A DNA stretch of 64,000 nucleotides, from positions 66,684 to 130,683 of the forward strand of contig CAWJJO010000019.1 of NCBI GenBank assembly GCA_963843285.1. The letters are read 5' to 3'. Numbering within the stretch: the first letter of the stretch is position 1; each line of letters begins with the position of its first letter. A program made the position numbers and the translations under genes. The stretch is from CAZDDB01 sp963843285. GTDB lineage: Bacteria; Acidobacteriota; HRBIN11; JAKEFK01. A model generated the notes under the pieces. The model saw only the letters and a list, made by a program, of their open reading frames with translations, was not told where the DNA came from and ran no database searches. Shown here one piece after another: positions 18,633 through 26,760 of this stretch.

Positions 18633-19187
18633 ATGAGAACCAGGGACCGCTTCTGGGACCGGGAGCGAGAGATGGGCGAGATTCGGCGTCGATTGCGATC
18701 CGGCGGCTTTGGATACGTTACAGGTCGTCGAAGAATTGGAAAAACAGCTACTCTGGTAAAGGCGTGCGAAGCTGCCGGTGGGTTCTATCATCAGGCAGTT
18801 GAAGGCACACCGGAACAGCAGCTTTTGCATCTGGCTGAAGAAATCGCCCAGGTGTTGCCCGTTTTTCGCGATGTCGTTCCTCGACGTGGATTGAGTTTTT
18901 CCAGTTGCTTTCACTGGAGCGCCTGCCACGTTTGATCGTCTTTGATGAATTTCCTTACTGGGTTCAGGGAGACCCGAATCTACCGATCCTGGTTCAGAAA
19001 TGGATCGATCATTGCCGAATGTAAGTGGACAAACCTGGATCAAGAAGAAAAAAAGAGACTGTTAGAAGAGCTCAAGAAAAAATTCGAAAGGACCAAACTC
19101 GCGAAGACTCTTCCCAGGGTTCAATTCAGGATCTTCTCGAAAGAGGATCTTCAAAAGTTCGGTTCTCTCAAAACATACGAAGAATAA
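18633..19187 (+). pseudogene. AAA ATPase with DUF234-type C-terminus, decayed
   Basis: From ATG 18633 the frame begins as an archaeal-type ATPase (RFWDREREMGEIRRRL, Walker A GRRRIGKTAT). It breaks by a frameshift near 18880 and continues as WIEFFQLLSLERLPRLIVFDEFPYW, containing Walker B, to a stop near 19023. The tail after that (IIAECKWTNLDQEEKKRLLEELKKKF to 19187) is the DUF234-like nuclease-fold end of the same family. About 250 central residues are absent, so an internal deletion joins the two ends. These ATPases are typically around 460 residues and behave as mobile, patchily distributed genes. This copy cannot make a functional protein. Confidence 0.82.
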
Positions 19188-19211
19188 TCTCACAGGAATG
19201 AGTATTCCGGT

Positions 19212-20486
19212 TCAGGATTTGACGTGATCTATCTGCGGTGTTTTGATTGGGAGGGACGGGATTTGCTCGCCTACGGGCTGCACTACGGCCTTTTCCAGAT
19301 CCTGTTTGAGCTCTTGAATGGAGTGATATCGTTGAAATGGGTCTTTCTGCAGAGCGCGTAAGATCACTTTTTCAATTTGCGGCGAAAGGTTTGGATTGAA
19401 TTGAGAAGGCGGCGCAGGCTCTTCTTTAAGCTGCATGAATCCCACGGCGATGGCCGAATCGCCCGTAAATGGAACGCGACCGGTGAAGAGTTCATAGAGG
19501 ATAATTCCTAAAGAATAAATGTCCGCCCGCTCGTCGACTTTCTTGCCGGATACTTGCTCGGGCGCCATATATTCGGGCGTTCCCATAATGAGCCCCGTAG
19601 CGGTAAGTCCTTCCATCTGGGTGGTGCGCGCCAGTCCGAAATCAATAATTTTCACGCGGTTTGTCGCATCCAGAATAATGTTTTGCGGTTTTAAGTCTCT
19701 ATGAATGACACCTTCCCGGTGCGCCGCCTGCAAACCGTCACACACCTGCGCCGCAATGTTAAAAGCCTGCATCTGCGAAAGCATACCGGAGCGCTTCATG
19801 TGTTCTTTGAGACTCGAACCGTTGAAATATTCCATGGAAATGTAATGTAATCCGTTGATTTCCGTGATGTCGTGAATCCGGATGATGTTTGTGTGCGTGA
19901 TGCGGCGAGCCGCGGAGACTTCCCGTTTGAGTCGCTCCAACGCGTCCGGATCGTTACCCAGTAGCGGAGAAAGTATTTTGATCGCCACTTGCTCTTTTAG
20001 TTGTTTGTCGTAAGCGTGAAATACAATCCCCATTCCGCCGCGTCCCAACTCCTTTAGAATCTGATAACGGCCTTCCAGCGCCGCGGCAACATTCATCAAT
20101 GTGGTAGGCATCTGGCTGACTCCTGCCGAATCCGGCGTTGTAACGATTCGGCCTGAGCTCATGGACCTTTCCAACTGATAATTCATTTCGGAATCCAGCC
20201 GGCAAATCAATGCTTCTAGATTCTGAAGCCGGTCCTCTACCTTCTTGATGCGGGTTTCCTCTGCAGGATCCTTTTGCGGCTTCTCCCCAGCCTGCGTTTG
20301 CTGGCGTTTATGACGAAGATATCCCGGCAAGAAAAACCAGGAAGTTATGGAACCGAAAACGATCGCGACAATCAGGACTTCTTTATTGGAACTCAAGAAG
20401 GCGAGTGTCATGAGAGCCAACAAGATCCACCAAGAGCGTCCTTTTTTTTCCTTCAGTACCTCTTCCAGCTTTTCCTTCAGCCCCAT
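19212..20486 (-). CDS. Membrane-anchored Ser/Thr protein kinase (Hanks type)
   Basis: This 424-residue protein starts at ATG 20486 after GGGGGA. An N-terminal part with two hydrophobic stretches (WILLALMTLAFL and VLIVAIVFGSITSWFF) is followed by a short coiled coil and then the kinase domain, from about residue 137. Visible there are the P-loop LGRGGMGIVF, the Lys of VAIKIL, HRDLKPQN with the catalytic loop at 262-264, DFGLAR and the GTPEYMAPEQ activation segment. It lacks extra C-terminal sensor domains such as PASTA. The kinase faces the cytoplasm. Its substrates are unknown, and no phosphatase or FHA gene is adjacent. Confidence 0.92.
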   Translation of the reverse strand: MGLKEKLEEVLKEKKGRSWWILLALMTLAFLSSNKEVLIVAIVFGSITSWFFLPGYLRHKRQQTQAGEKPQKDPAEETRIKKVEDRLQNLEALICRLDSEMNYQLERSMSSGRIVTTPDSAGVSQMPTTLMNVAAALEGRYQILKELGRGGMGIVFHAYDKQLKEQVAIKILSPLLGNDPDALERLKREVSAARRITHTNIIRIHDITEINGLHYISMEYFNGSSLKEHMKRSGMLSQMQAFNIAAQVCDGLQAAHREGVIHRDLKPQNIILDATNRVKIIDFGLARTTQMEGLTATGLIMGTPEYMAPEQVSGKKVDERADIYSLGIILYELFTGRVPFTGDSAIAVGFMQLKEEPAPPSQFNPNLSPQIEKVILRALQKDPFQRYHSIQELKQDLEKAVVQPVGEQIPSLPIKTPQIDHVKS

Positions 20487-20578
20487 CAATCCCCCGGGTA
20501 CAGCGTTCCTACTCCATCGTAACTATAGTCCATACGAGGGAGAAGAACCAAACGTTCGGCGCTATTCACCATACTACT

Positions 20579-20977
20579 TCACTTGTTCAGCCAGGCGACG
20601 ATGATCCCCATAAAAATCACGCCGAATGTGTCATACACAATTTGCTTACATACGACTTCTGACGGCATCGGTTGCACGGCGTAGTAGATGAGATATGTCG
20701 GGATAGTCGTGAGTACAGCGACTGCAATACCGAAACGAATTCCCTGCATTAAGAATGGTTTGTCTTCTTTACCCTTCACGTAGACCCAGACAAATCCGAT
20801 GGCGTAGATGACGTGAGCAAGCAGCATGAATGGGAAATGGGATTGCGCATCCTGTTCTGTACGGAAAAGGCTGGAAATTTGCGCGTAGTCCGCCTTTAGC
20901 AGCATGCCGTGAACAAAGAAACCGATCCCCATGCAGAGGACAAAAATGACGATCACTGAAATGAGTTTTTTACCCAT
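20579..20977 (-). CDS. Small four-helix membrane protein, unknown function
   Basis: This 132-residue protein has four predicted helices: an N-terminal ISVIVIFVLCMGIGFFVHG, then residues about 50-66, 80-102 and 117-130. Conserved-looking loops are LLKADYAQISSLFRTEQDAQ and VKGKEDKPFLMQGIRFGIAVAVLTTIPTYLIYYAVQPMP. I recall similar proteins in diverse bacteria but cannot assign a role. The start at ATG 20977 follows an AGGAGG-like sequence (complement of TTCCTCCTG). Confidence 0.7.
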   Translation of the reverse strand: MGKKLISVIVIFVLCMGIGFFVHGMLLKADYAQISSLFRTEQDAQSHFPFMLLAHVIYAIGFVWVYVKGKEDKPFLMQGIRFGIAVAVLTTIPTYLIYYAVQPMPSEVVCKQIVYDTFGVIFMGIIVAWLNK

Positions 20978-21018
20978 ACATTCCTCCTGAATCGCGAGAT
21001 CACGTTAGTCTAACGTTA

Positions 21019-21648
21019 TCACTTCTTGAACGCTTCCAGTAATTTGCCCAGAACGGATTCGGATACGGCTTGAATCTGGACAGGAGTGCCGTCTTCCCTG
21101 CGCGTGACGCGATTTCCCGTGGCAAACGCAATGCTGAACGGCGATTTGCTGATTTGACAGATGCGTAAGAGTTGTCGTGGCAGTAGAGGCGCGTTTGTTG
21201 CATAAACTGAGGTCTGTCCGATTTCAATTGTCTGCAAAAGATAGCCGTCCACTTCTTGCGCGTTGCCGTTCTCTTTTGACGATTTGATTCTTTCCAGTAG
21301 TTTTGTTTCCCAATTTTCCGGCAGATCTGAGGATTGGCTTTCGACCCCAATGCAGAGCGGAGGCCAGCCCATGTCGATATCCATATCGGGGCTGCGATTG
21401 TGCCCGAGTGTAATTCCGGCGTTGTAAATTTTTCCAAGCAGCGGAGCAGGTCCAAAGAGAATCGGAGATGAGAATGTTGCGAATTCCTGCACCACCGGCA
21501 ATCCCATCACGTGACGGAAATCTCCCAGCGAATGCCATGCAAGAAAATAGCGATGCGGAGGCGCGTTCCACTCTTCCACCAGAAGAGCTTTCAATGATCC
21601 GACTTCAATCAGATCAAAGACGCGCAACTTTTCGCTCCTCATCGGCAC
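21019..21648 (-). CDS. Shortened S58 (DmpA)-like protein
   Basis: This 209-residue protein overlaps the upstream S58 peptidase gene by 35 bases. It resembles the S58 fold only in parts: LPVVQEFATFSSPILFGPAPLLG and GKIYNAGITLG near the middle, and FSIAFATGNRVTR near the C-terminus, which matches FVFAFSTGNRISR in its neighbour. Family members are about 340-380 residues and need a Ser nucleophile after a GGIG segment. That segment is missing here. It is probably a degenerate paralogue without peptidase activity, but the open frame argues that it is still translated. The exact family call is tentative. Confidence 0.55.
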   Translation of the reverse strand: MPMRSEKLRVFDLIEVGSLKALLVEEWNAPPHRYFLAWHSLGDFRHVMGLPVVQEFATFSSPILFGPAPLLGKIYNAGITLGHNRSPDMDIDMGWPPLCIGVESQSSDLPENWETKLLERIKSSKENGNAQEVDGYLLQTIEIGQTSVYATNAPLLPRQLLRICQISKSPFSIAFATGNRVTRREDGTPVQIQAVSESVLGKLLEAFKK

Positions 21649-22825
21649 GAAATAACCTGTGATGCCGTTCCATGATTTTCAATACACGATCGATTGGAAG
21701 CGCGTACATTTTGTGGCCGTCACGTCCTTCCATATCTGTGGCCATGAACAGAGCGTTGACGATCGCTTCTTCGGTCGCTTCGCTGGCGGCCTGAAACAGC
21801 GGATTGATGTCAAATTGTTCGATGGATTGCAGGGGATATGTTTTTCCGTTCCAGAAATCAGATCGAGAAATGCGATTTCCTGTGGAGAAGGCGAAAACAA
21901 AATCACCGCTGGAATTGCGAGAGTTGCTTCCCGTTTTTGCCAGTCCCATGGCAGCGCGGCGCGCAAGGCGGTCGAGCTGATAATCGAGAAGCGGCGCATC
22001 TGTGGCGACGATCATTAGAATTGAGCTCAAGCCGGAGGCCTCTTCCGGTTCCGGCATCAGATTGGTGATTTCTTCACCTACGGGAACGCCATCGATGCGA
22101 AGGACACTGCGAGGATCGTTATTTGCCTGTACCAGAACTCCTACCGTGTATTTCTGCAACGGTTCAAGCAGGCGCCGCGATGCATTGCCGATGCCGCCTT
22201 TGAATTCGTAACACGTCATCCCGGTACCACCACCCACGCAACCTTCTTTCACCGGACCGGATGTTGCATTGTCCATCGCTTCAAATACATGTTCCGGATG
22301 GACATGTCTTCCTTCTACATCGTTCAGGAACGCATCCCAGGTTTCGCCTACAATCGGAACAACTGGAGGAAAATCGCCAGGTGGAAATCGCGAAAGCAAG
22401 GCATCGTAAACCACTCCCACGCTGGAAGTGTTGGTCAAACAGACCGGTGATCCGAGGATTCCAAGTGAAGCCGCCTGAAGAAGTCCAGTGACTTCACCAT
22501 TTCCATTCAGCGCGTGATAACCGCACGGAACGAAATCCTCAAAGATGCGGTCGTGCGGCCAGATGACCGTGACGCCAGTGCGAACCGGACCTTCGCCTAT
22601 TTTGAGCGGACCGGATCCGCGAATGATGGTGGAATGTCCAACGCGAACACCCGCTACGTCTGTAATCGCGTTCCAGCTTCCCGGCTTCATCGTGCCGATG
22701 CGAATGCCAAGCTGACGGGCGCGTTGGCGTCGAGTTGGAAATGGAATCACCGATCTCGCATTCACGTTCAGCAAACTTGCGGGAATCAGTTTGAACAACG
22801 TGCGCCGATCGATCCGCATGGCCAT
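21614..22825 (-). CDS. P1/S58 family aminopeptidase (DmpA-like)
   Basis: This 403-residue protein of the N-terminal-nucleophile S58 family cleaves itself before a Ser to give two chains that act on N-terminal residues of peptides or on esters. Hallmarks are NAITDVAGVRVGHSTI, the autoproteolysis region VGGGTGMTCYEFKGGIGNASR with the nucleophile Ser, and FVFAFSTGNRISR. The N-terminus RIDRRTLFKLIPASLL looks like a Tat signal peptide, so export is likely. The next gene downstream is a shortened relative. The start at ATG 22825 (or 22819) is preceded by GGGTAAG. Confidence 0.88.
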   Translation of the reverse strand: MAMRIDRRTLFKLIPASLLNVNARSVIPFPTRRQRARQLGIRIGTMKPGSWNAITDVAGVRVGHSTIIRGSGPLKIGEGPVRTGVTVIWPHDRIFEDFVPCGYHALNGNGEVTGLLQAASLGILGSPVCLTNTSSVGVVYDALLSRFPPGDFPPVVPIVGETWDAFLNDVEGRHVHPEHVFEAMDNATSGPVKEGCVGGGTGMTCYEFKGGIGNASRRLLEPLQKYTVGVLVQANNDPRSVLRIDGVPVGEEITNLMPEPEEASGLSSILMIVATDAPLLDYQLDRLARRAAMGLAKTGSNSRNSSGDFVFAFSTGNRISRSDFWNGKTYPLQSIEQFDINPLFQAASEATEEAIVNALFMATDMEGRDGHKMYALPIDRVLKIMERHHRLFRADEERKVARL

Positions 22826-22849
22826 TAGCTTACCCTATTTCAACCTTTG

Positions 22850-22930
22850 TAGCGGCGGCCCTCCGTGGCCGCCAGTTGCAGGCTGCAAGCCTGCGGCCCA
22901 TAATGCAGGCGGGACGCCTGCGCTCCACGG
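22850..22930. repeat. GC-rich palindromic repeat (CCATAATGCAGGC family)
   Basis: Successive hairpins GGCGGCC...GGCCGCC, GCAGGCTGCAAGCCTGC and GCAGGCGGGACGCCTGC surround CCATAATGCAGGC, as at 14160 and 56965. It fills the gap between the PotD-like and S58 peptidase genes. Confidence 0.8.
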
Positions 22931-22931
22931 G

Positions 22932-23972
22932 CTATTTGGATTTGATTTCGGTCCAGTAGCGATCCAGAAGCTGAGAAGTCGGCCCCAGATCAGAAACGAG
23001 CTCGCAGCGGGACAGCGTTTCTTCATCGTGGTAGCAAGCCGGATTCTTGAGGATCTCCGGATTGATGTACGGGATCGCCGCTTCATTTGTATTGGGATAA
23101 TAAGAATAGTTGGTGATTTCAGCTCCGACCTTTGCATCCAGCATGAAGTTGATGAACGCGTAAGCTTCTTCGGAATGTTTCGCTCCACTGGGAATGCAAA
23201 AATTTTCAACCGCCATTACCGATCCTTCTTTGGGGATCACATAATCCAGGTCCTTGTTTTGCTCCATCACCATCGCGATATTGCCACTCCAGGCGTGAGC
23301 GATCCAGACATCTCCGCCAAGCAACATTTCATCAAAATTGGAGCTGTTGTAAGCCTTCAACAGCGGTTTTTGCTGCAGCAGGAGATCTCTCGCCTGCATC
23401 AAGGCTGCGCGATCGGTTGTATTATACGAGTGTCCCTTCCAGCGGAGAGCCACGCCGAAACTTTCCCGCACATCGTCCAGCATCAGCATCCTATTTTTAT
23501 ACTTCGGGTTCCACAGGATGCCCCAGGAATCCACCGGCTCTAATACTTTAGACCGATTGTATCCGATGCCTGAAGTGCTCCACAGGAATGGCACCGAGTG
23601 CCGGTTTCCCGGATCATACGAGAGATTCATAAATCGCCGTCCGACATTCTTCCGGTTCGGGATCTTTGTCAAATCCAGATTTTCAATCAGTTTCTGACGA
23701 ATCAGGATCGTTACCATGTAGTCGGAGGGAACAATCACATCGTAGTCCGAGACACCTGATTGCAATTTTTCCAGGAGAGCTTCGTTGGAATCGAATGTAT
23801 CAAACCGCAGACGAATTCCCGTTTCGCGCTCGAAACGCTGCAGCACTTGATCCGGGATATAAGCGGACCAGACATACAGATTTACCTGTCTTTGCCTGGC
23901 GGCGCTGGCGCGATCCGTGTCGCATCCGGCGCACAGGGCGATTGCAACAAGAAGGAGAATGATTCGGTTCAC
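22932..23972 (-). CDS. Spermidine/putrescine-binding lipoprotein (PotD-like)
   Basis: The start at GTG 23972 shares GTGA with the stop of the upstream gene. It gives a 346-residue lipoprotein with signal VNRIILLLVAIALCAGC. The mature part is a type 2 periplasmic binding protein of the PotD/PotF group: VNLYVWSAYIPDQVLQRFERETG, VIVPSDYMV, a FLWSTSGIGYN hinge, IPKEGSVMAVENFCIPSGAKH and the C-terminal EEAYAFINFMLD. It would deliver polyamines to a PotABC importer, but no transporter genes are nearby. Its upstream neighbour is a shortened copy of the same gene. Confidence 0.9.
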   Translation of the reverse strand: MNRIILLLVAIALCAGCDTDRASAARQRQVNLYVWSAYIPDQVLQRFERETGIRLRFDTFDSNEALLEKLQSGVSDYDVIVPSDYMVTILIRQKLIENLDLTKIPNRKNVGRRFMNLSYDPGNRHSVPFLWSTSGIGYNRSKVLEPVDSWGILWNPKYKNRMLMLDDVRESFGVALRWKGHSYNTTDRAALMQARDLLLQQKPLLKAYNSSNFDEMLLGGDVWIAHAWSGNIAMVMEQNKDLDYVIPKEGSVMAVENFCIPSGAKHSEEAYAFINFMLDAKVGAEITNYSYYPNTNEAAIPYINPEILKNPACYHDEETLSRCELVSDLGPTSQLLDRYWTEIKSK

Positions 23973-24454
23973 CTGGATTTGATCTCTGTCCAGTAACGGT
24001 CCTTTACTTTGTCGACTTCCGGCTGATCGATGCTCCATTCGCAGCGGGCAAGGGTCGCATCATCCGGATATCGCGCCGAATTGTTTAGAATCTTCGGATC
24101 CAAATAAGCATTCGCAGCCGGATTCTGGAATTTCTTCATCAGATAAATCAGCTTGGGCAAATGCGATGCATCCAGACTCTCCACAAGCTGGAGTTTCACC
24201 AGAGTATTGAGGAGCCAGTTGGTTGGGCAAACGACGTCGCATTCCACAGTTCCGGAACGCAGCTTTTCCAGAAGCGTCTGATTCGAATCATAAGTGTCAT
24301 AGTTGACGTAGATGCCGGTCCGCTTCTCAAATTCTTTCAAAACATCCTGAAAAACGTAGGAAGACCATGTGTATAGATTCAGCTGGCGTTGAGAAGCTCT
24401 TGCGCAAGAGACAATGACCGCGAATGAGAAGATCAGGAGGCTAAGGAATTTCAT
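23969..24454 (-). CDS. PotD-like protein with large internal deletion
   Basis: This protein of about 161 residues has a lipoprotein-like signal (MKFLSLLIFSFAVIVSC). Its N-terminal 110 residues align with the next gene (RQLNLYTWSSYVFQDVLKEFEKRTGIYVNYDTYDSN against its counterpart). It then jumps directly to the C-terminal 50 residues (NAYLDPKILNNSARYPDDATLARCEW, then DRYWTEIKSR). About 175 central residues, with most of lobe 2 and the ligand cleft, are absent, yet the frame is kept. It cannot bind ligand in the normal way. The start could also be ATG 24475. Confidence 0.72.
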   Translation of the reverse strand: MKFLSLLIFSFAVIVSCARASQRQLNLYTWSSYVFQDVLKEFEKRTGIYVNYDTYDSNQTLLEKLRSGTVECDVVCPTNWLLNTLVKLQLVESLDASHLPKLIYLMKKFQNPAANAYLDPKILNNSARYPDDATLARCEWSIDQPEVDKVKDRYWTEIKSR

Positions 24455-24671
24455 CGGAGAGATCGAAAAAGGCATCGATGCTTTGAAGAAGCTGTTCGCG
24501 GATTTCTTCTTTTGTGCCGCCGATGAGATGAACTACAAGCCGCACCGGTTCTCCATCAGGACCCTTTATTTGCAGATGTTCGTGATGCCAGTTTTCCAGC
24601 TCGGTATTCTTTAACAATTTCATCGCGTAAATCAAGGAATGTTTTGGTCGTACAACCCGAAGTCTCGGCAT
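24441..24671 (-). CDS. Small hypothetical protein
   Basis: A 76-residue charged frame containing LENWHHEHLQIKGPDGEPVRLVVHLIGGTKEEIREQLLQSIDAFFDL. The predicted strand-helix order and acidic amphipathic end look protein-like. It overlaps the shortened PotD gene by a few bases and could share its transcript. There is no clear ribosome site at ATG 24671; ATG 24623 is an alternative. I do not recognise the family. Confidence 0.4.
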   Translation of the reverse strand: MPRLRVVRPKHSLIYAMKLLKNTELENWHHEHLQIKGPDGEPVRLVVHLIGGTKEEIREQLLQSIDAFFDLSDEIP

Positions 24672-24746
24672 ATTGCAAAATCTATCACAGTCTGCTTGTC
24701 TTTACACATTCGTCCGAATAGAATTTTCACTATGATAGGAGCTATC

Positions 24747-26378
24747 ATGAAAACAGCCGTTATTTGCCTGATTGTCCTTCTTTCAGCCGGCCTTCTATTC
24801 GCCGAAGACATCATGGATCAAGCCAGGAAACTGGCACAACAAAACAAAGTGGACGAAGCGATTACTCTGCTTCGAAACCATGATCAAACACATCCGAATG
24901 ATGTGGAGCTTCACAAATTGATCCAAACGATCCTGACACGCCACGGCAGAAAAGAAGAGGCGCTCAAAACATACAAAGAACGCTACGAAAAAGAGCCGAC
25001 AGGATTGAACGGCTATCTATATGTACGGTTGTTTGATGTCCCAAGTGAGCAGGAAAAAATCTTTCGCGAGGTTGTTGGAAGGGATCCGGCTTCCCAATGG
25101 GGCTATTACGGATTGGCGACCGCGCTGCTCGATCAGGATAAGTTGCAGGAAGGCATTGACGAAGCGGGCGCCGGTCTGGAAAAGGCGCAAAAGCCTGCGC
25201 AAATTCACTACGTGATGGGACGCATCTACCGGCGCATGAAAGATTATAAAAATGCGGCTGAACAAATGCGTCTGTATTATCAACTGGAGCCGACAGAAGA
25301 TCACCGTGAAGACATGAGGGCATACGAATGGCTCGAAGTCAGCAACGCGGGGTCACAGCAGGAAAAGTTAGATCTGGCAAAAGCATGGTGGCAGAAATAT
25401 AAATCAGACTACTTGAAAGTGGAGACGCAGGAAGATGCAACACGGCTTGCTGAAATTTCCTTTTTGTTTGCGGATCCTGGAAACGATCCGGCTGCTGTGC
25501 AAGGGCTGGTGTCTCCGGCTCTCAAGGTTTTAAAGAAACAGAAGCTCCCGCCCCCCGGTGAGGAGCGGGATGAGTATCTGCGCGTGAAGGGAGCAGTATA
25601 TGCTCTCGAAGGATGGACCTTCGCGAAAAACAAAAAGAGCGGCAAAGCGGAACGGTCCTTGCGAGAAGCTTTGAAAATAGGGCCCGGCTCTGAGATGTTC
25701 TACTTCACAAGCCTGGGCTTCGAGACGCTTGGCAACAAAGAGGAAGCACTCAAAAACGCAATCAAAGCAGCCTGCTATCCTCCGGTTTACGCAGGCTCAA
25801 AAGAGCTGGCATCGAATCTCTGGAAAGAACTGCATTCTTCGGAAGATGGCTTCGAAGCGGCGTTGCATCAACAGCGCGAGGAGTTTGCGCCGCAGCGAAA
25901 GCAGCGAGTGTTGTCCCAGATCGTTTCGGAAAAGTTTGAACCGTTTGAGATGACCGATACTCAGGAGAAGAAACTTACAGAAAAAGACCTGGCGGGGAAA
26001 ATTGTTCTGATGAATTTCTGGGCGGTCTGGTGTCCGCCTTGCCGCGAGGAGCTGCCTCATTGGAACGAATTCTACGCGAAACATAAGACGGATCCTGATC
26101 TGATGTTGCTGACAGTGGGGGATGAACCGTGGGAAACAATCTTGAATTACATGAAGAATCAGAACTATTCGTTTTCCGTTTATCGCAATGAGAAATACTG
26201 GGAGCAGTTCAGTGTGGAGGGAATTCCCACCATGGTGATACTTGATCCCGAAGGAAAGATCCGTTTCCGGAACGTTGGATTTGAAGAAGGAATGGAGTAC
26301 GAGGAGACACTGGATTGGCAAATTGCAGCGGTGCGGGCGGAAAGCAACCACCGAGCCACTGAGGCACGGAGGAAGTAA
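24747..26378 (+). CDS. Exported TPR protein with C-terminal thioredoxin (TlpA-like) domain
   Basis: The start at ATG 24747 follows AGGA and gives a cleavable signal peptide (AVICLIVLLSAGLLFAED). The 543-residue product has TPR-like helical repeats from about residue 20 to 400 and then a TlpA/ResA-type thioredoxin fold with WCPPC (Cys 429 and Cys 432) and the cis-Pro GIPTMVILDPEG. It is probably a periplasmic thiol-disulfide reductase that uses its TPR part to hold partners. The last ten residues (NHRATEARRK) are encoded by an arm of the dispersed repeat family and are probably an accidental C-terminal extension. Confidence 0.85.
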   Translation: MKTAVICLIVLLSAGLLFAEDIMDQARKLAQQNKVDEAITLLRNHDQTHPNDVELHKLIQTILTRHGRKEEALKTYKERYEKEPTGLNGYLYVRLFDVPSEQEKIFREVVGRDPASQWGYYGLATALLDQDKLQEGIDEAGAGLEKAQKPAQIHYVMGRIYRRMKDYKNAAEQMRLYYQLEPTEDHREDMRAYEWLEVSNAGSQQEKLDLAKAWWQKYKSDYLKVETQEDATRLAEISFLFADPGNDPAAVQGLVSPALKVLKKQKLPPPGEERDEYLRVKGAVYALEGWTFAKNKKSGKAERSLREALKIGPGSEMFYFTSLGFETLGNKEEALKNAIKAACYPPVYAGSKELASNLWKELHSSEDGFEAALHQQREEFAPQRKQRVLSQIVSEKFEPFEMTDTQEKKLTEKDLAGKIVLMNFWAVWCPPCREELPHWNEFYAKHKTDPDLMLLTVGDEPWETILNYMKNQNYSFSVYRNEKYWEQFSVEGIPTMVILDPEGKIRFRNVGFEEGMEYEETLDWQIAAVRAESNHRATEARRK

Positions 26379-26759
26379 CTCGTGTGTGATAACATTTTCG
26401 AATGGAGGAAATAACCAATGGCTACTTACATCTTACTTCTTAATTACACGCAGCAGGGAATCGCAAACGTTAAGGAAAGCGCAAATCGCCTGGACTCCGC
26501 CAAGAAATTCTTCAAGTCGGTGGGCGCCGAAATCAAGCAGACTTTTCTGGTCACCGGTCGTTATGATTTGGTTGTGGTTGTCGAAGCACCCAATGATGAA
26601 ACGATGGCAAAGATCTGCCTGAGTGTCGGTTCGATGGGCAATGTGCGGACGGAAACCCTTCGGGCGTTTCCGGAAGACGAGTACCGAAAAATTATCACCT
26701 CGTTACCCTAGGCAGAAATCCCATTCATCAATACTCCGTGCCTCTGTGCCTCCGTGGTT
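26346..26759. repeat. Repeat arms bracketing the GYD gene
   Basis: The left arm at 26346-26370 (AACCACCGAGCC type) and the right arm at 26735-26759 (ending CCTCCGTGGTT) are imperfect inverted copies of the same family as elsewhere. The spacer here is about 365 bp and contains a whole gene, while other pairs enclose roughly 10 to 115 bp. The left arm codes for the C-terminus of the preceding protein. Confidence 0.65.
26418..26711 (+). CDS. GYD domain protein
   Basis: This 97-residue protein starts at ATG 26418 after GGAGG. It shows the GYD pattern: ATYILLLNYTQQGIANVKES, a VTGRYDLVVVVEAPNDETMAKI core and a TETLRAFPEDEYRKII end, a ferredoxin-like alpha/beta fold. The family is widespread and without a defined role. 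It is complete and sits between two inverted arms of a dispersed repeat. Confidence 0.88.
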   Translation: MATYILLLNYTQQGIANVKESANRLDSAKKFFKSVGAEIKQTFLVTGRYDLVVVVEAPNDETMAKICLSVGSMGNVRTETLRAFPEDEYRKIITSLP

Positions 26760-26760
26760 C

